From NCBI GenBank assembly GCA_002082585.1, contig CP020563.1, forward strand, positions 7,310,001-7,374,000: a stretch of DNA of 64,000 nt, read 5' to 3'. Below, in pieces: positions 62,694 to 64,000 of the stretch. The notes beneath the pieces are model-generated. The model ran no database searches. It was not told where the DNA came from and saw nothing but the letters and a program-made list of their open reading frames with translations. The position numbers were made by a program, and so were the translations under genes. How positions within the stretch are numbered: position 1 is the stretch's first letter; every line of letters begins with the position of its first letter. This stretch comes from Kitasatospora albolonga (GTDB taxonomy: Bacteria > Actinomycetota > Actinomycetes > Streptomycetales > Streptomycetaceae).

Positions 62694-64000
62694 TGTGCCG
62701 CCGCCTTTCCGACCAGATCCTCGACGGCCGGAGTCGCCCCGCCGCCCTTGTAAGTGACGCGCCACAGAGCGGACTTGGCGTCGGAGGTGAAGAAGCCGCG
62801 CCCGTAGTCCAGGACGTACAGCGAACCGTCCAGCGCGAATCTCCAGTCCATGAGATTGCGGATGCCGTCGTTGCCGACCGGGATGATCTTCTTCAACGAC
62901 TCGGCGTGCACGGGCAGTCCGCCCTTCCCGGCCGTCTTCGGGTCGGTGATCACCGCGTGGCGCGGCTGGGTGTCGTCGTAGAAGTCACCGACGAACCACT
63001 TGCCGTCCCAGTACGCGGGCCACTTCGCCGCCGACCCGCTCTGCGCGTCGTAGCGGTAGACCGGGCCGTTCATGGTCGCCTGGCCGCCGCCCTTGAGCCA
63101 GGGCAGCAACTCCTTCTGCTCCTCCGGCTTGTAGCTGGGGACGCCGTTGGCGTCACGCGGGTAGTCGACCCCGCCGCCCTGCGGGGAGTACCAGATGGTG
63201 TTGGGGGTCGCCGGGGGAAGCTTGACCAGCCCGTCGTTGTGCGGCGACTCGTTCTTGGGTGCGTTGCAGTCGTACCAGCCCAGCGGCTTGCTCGGATCGG
63301 GCAGATTGCGGTCCCGGTAGGGCTGGTTGTTGCCCATGCAGAACGGCCAGCCGTGGTTGCCCGCCTTGGTGATCGCGGCGAACGTGTCGTACTTCGCCGG
63401 GCCCCAGGTGGTGGACGCCTGGCCCGCGTCGGGGCCGACCCAGCCCGCGTACAGCGTGTCGGTGGCGGGGTCGACCGAGATCCGGGCCGGGTTCCGTACG
63501 CCCATCACATAGATCTCGCCCCGGGTCTTCCCGCCGCCCTCGTCCGGCTCCTCGCCGGTGAAGAGGTTGCCGGAGGGGAGGGTGTAGGTGCCGTCGTCCT
63601 CGGGATGGATACGCAGGATCTTGCCGTTGAGGTTGTTGGTGTTGCCCGAGGTGCGGCGGGCGTCGGCGAAGGAGACGCCCTTGAAGTTCGGCTCCGGGTT
63701 GTTGCCGGAGTAACCACTGCTGAAACCGGAGGAGTTGGTGTCACCGGTCGCGATGTAGAGGTTGCCCTTCGAGTCCCACGCCATACCGCCGCCCGCGTGG
63801 CAGCAGCTGTGGATCTGCACCGGCCAGCCGAGCAGCACCTTCTCCGAGGCGAGGTCCAGCTTCCCGGACGCCGAGTCGTAGGTGAAGCGCGACACCTGAC
63901 GGACCGCCATGTGCTTGTCCCGGTCGATCTTCGCGTGCGGGGTGTAGTGGAGATAGACCCAGCCGTTGGAGGCGAAGTCCGGGTCCAGTTCGATCCCGAG
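62690..64000 (-). CDS. PQQ-type glucose/sorbosone dehydrogenase-like protein, C-terminal part (cut by window edge)
   Basis: The 436 visible codons plus stop encode the C-terminal part of a beta-propeller of the GSDH family, predicted to oxidise sugars or aldehydes in the extracytoplasm with PQQ. Recognisable pieces are H-S-C-C-H-A-G-G-G-M-A, Y-I-A-T-G-D, V-M-G-V-R-N-P-A-R and K-I-L-R-I-H-P. The reading frame is open to the window edge. Its stop overlaps the start of the blue-copper/DUF1080 gene, suggesting the copper domain accepts its electrons; that link is inferred. Confidence 0.88.
   Translation of the reverse strand, partial: LGIELDPDFASNGWVYLHYTPHAKIDRDKHMAVRQVSRFTYDSASGKLDLASEKVLLGWPVQIHSCCHAGGGMAWDSKGNLYIATGDTNSSGFSSGYSGNNPEPNFKGVSFADARRTSGNTNNLNGKILRIHPEDDGTYTLPSGNLFTGEEPDEGGGKTRGEIYVMGVRNPARISVDPATDTLYAGWVGPDAGQASTTWGPAKYDTFAAITKAGNHGWPFCMGNNQPYRDRNLPDPSKPLGWYDCNAPKNESPHNDGLVKLPPATPNTIWYSPQGGGVDYPRDANGVPSYKPEEQKELLPWLKGGGQATMNGPVYRYDAQSGSAAKWPAYWDGKWFVGDFYDDTQPRHAVITDPKTAGKGGLPVHAESLKKIIPVGNDGIRNLMDWRFALDGSLYVLDYGRGFFTSDAKSALWRVTYKGGGATPAVEDLVGKAAAQ

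Overview
The window is high-GC, densely packed actinobacterial DNA and is almost certainly Streptomyces chromosome. The evidence is the gene content (a conservon operon, BldB/WhiJ-type XRE-DUF5753/DUF397 pair, PucR, FUSC-MarR and an Mce locus), third-position GC bias, many GTG starts with 4-base GTGA/ATGA overlaps, and only rare TTA codons. I saw no rRNA, tRNA, CRISPR array, IS element or prophage. Both edges cut genes: a cytochrome P450 on the left and a sugar/sorbosone dehydrogenase on the right.

Layout. 1-5140: P450 5' part, a DUF6882-like protein, an AspT-type (AAE) transporter, and a coupled pair of secreted, membrane-anchored VWA protein plus partner. 5233-9575: xylose module with xylB and xylA divergent and a ROK repressor convergent with xylA. 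9733-11602: DUF3105-DUF305 operon and a small secreted protein. 11676-15806: DUF2510/scramblase-like protein, FUSC transporter with its MarR regulator, and an IclR regulator. 16396-21222: complete conservon cvnA-B-C-D-E, in which cvnE is a CYP157-like P450 without the EXXR motif. 21311-33761: accessory metabolism and regulation, including a GH4 glycosidase, an RsbW-like ATPase, the XRE-DUF5753/DUF397 pair, a methyltransferase, a DHA2 efflux pump, an ATP-grasp protein and a divergent NmrA/AraC pair.

33984-53314 is a large Mce lipid-import locus. It comprises a PucR regulator, three secreted proteins, the MceG/Mkl-type ATPase, two YrbE permeases, MceA-F, four Mce-associated (Mas) proteins arranged as two duplicated pairs, and a secreted lytic transglycosylase with a Pro-rich tail. 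PucR and the first YrbE gene each carry a TTA codon, so the importer is plausibly gated by bldA tRNA at two levels. The conservon carries a TTA codon in cvnC.

53463-57078 is a partner-switching cassette. A SpoIIE-type phosphatase, a B12-binding protein with the W-x9-EH signature of CarH-type photoreceptors, and a STAS antagonist are translationally coupled; a HATPase/anti-sigma-type kinase converges on them. I consider this possible cobalamin/light-sensing phosphatase switch the most interesting part of the window. 57197-60436 holds divergent ATP-dependent DNA ligase and LigD-type polymerase genes (split NHEJ enzymes) plus a membrane protein. 60453-64000 encodes a blue-copper/OmpL47-repeat/DUF1080 secreted protein coupled to a PQQ-type sugar dehydrogenase.
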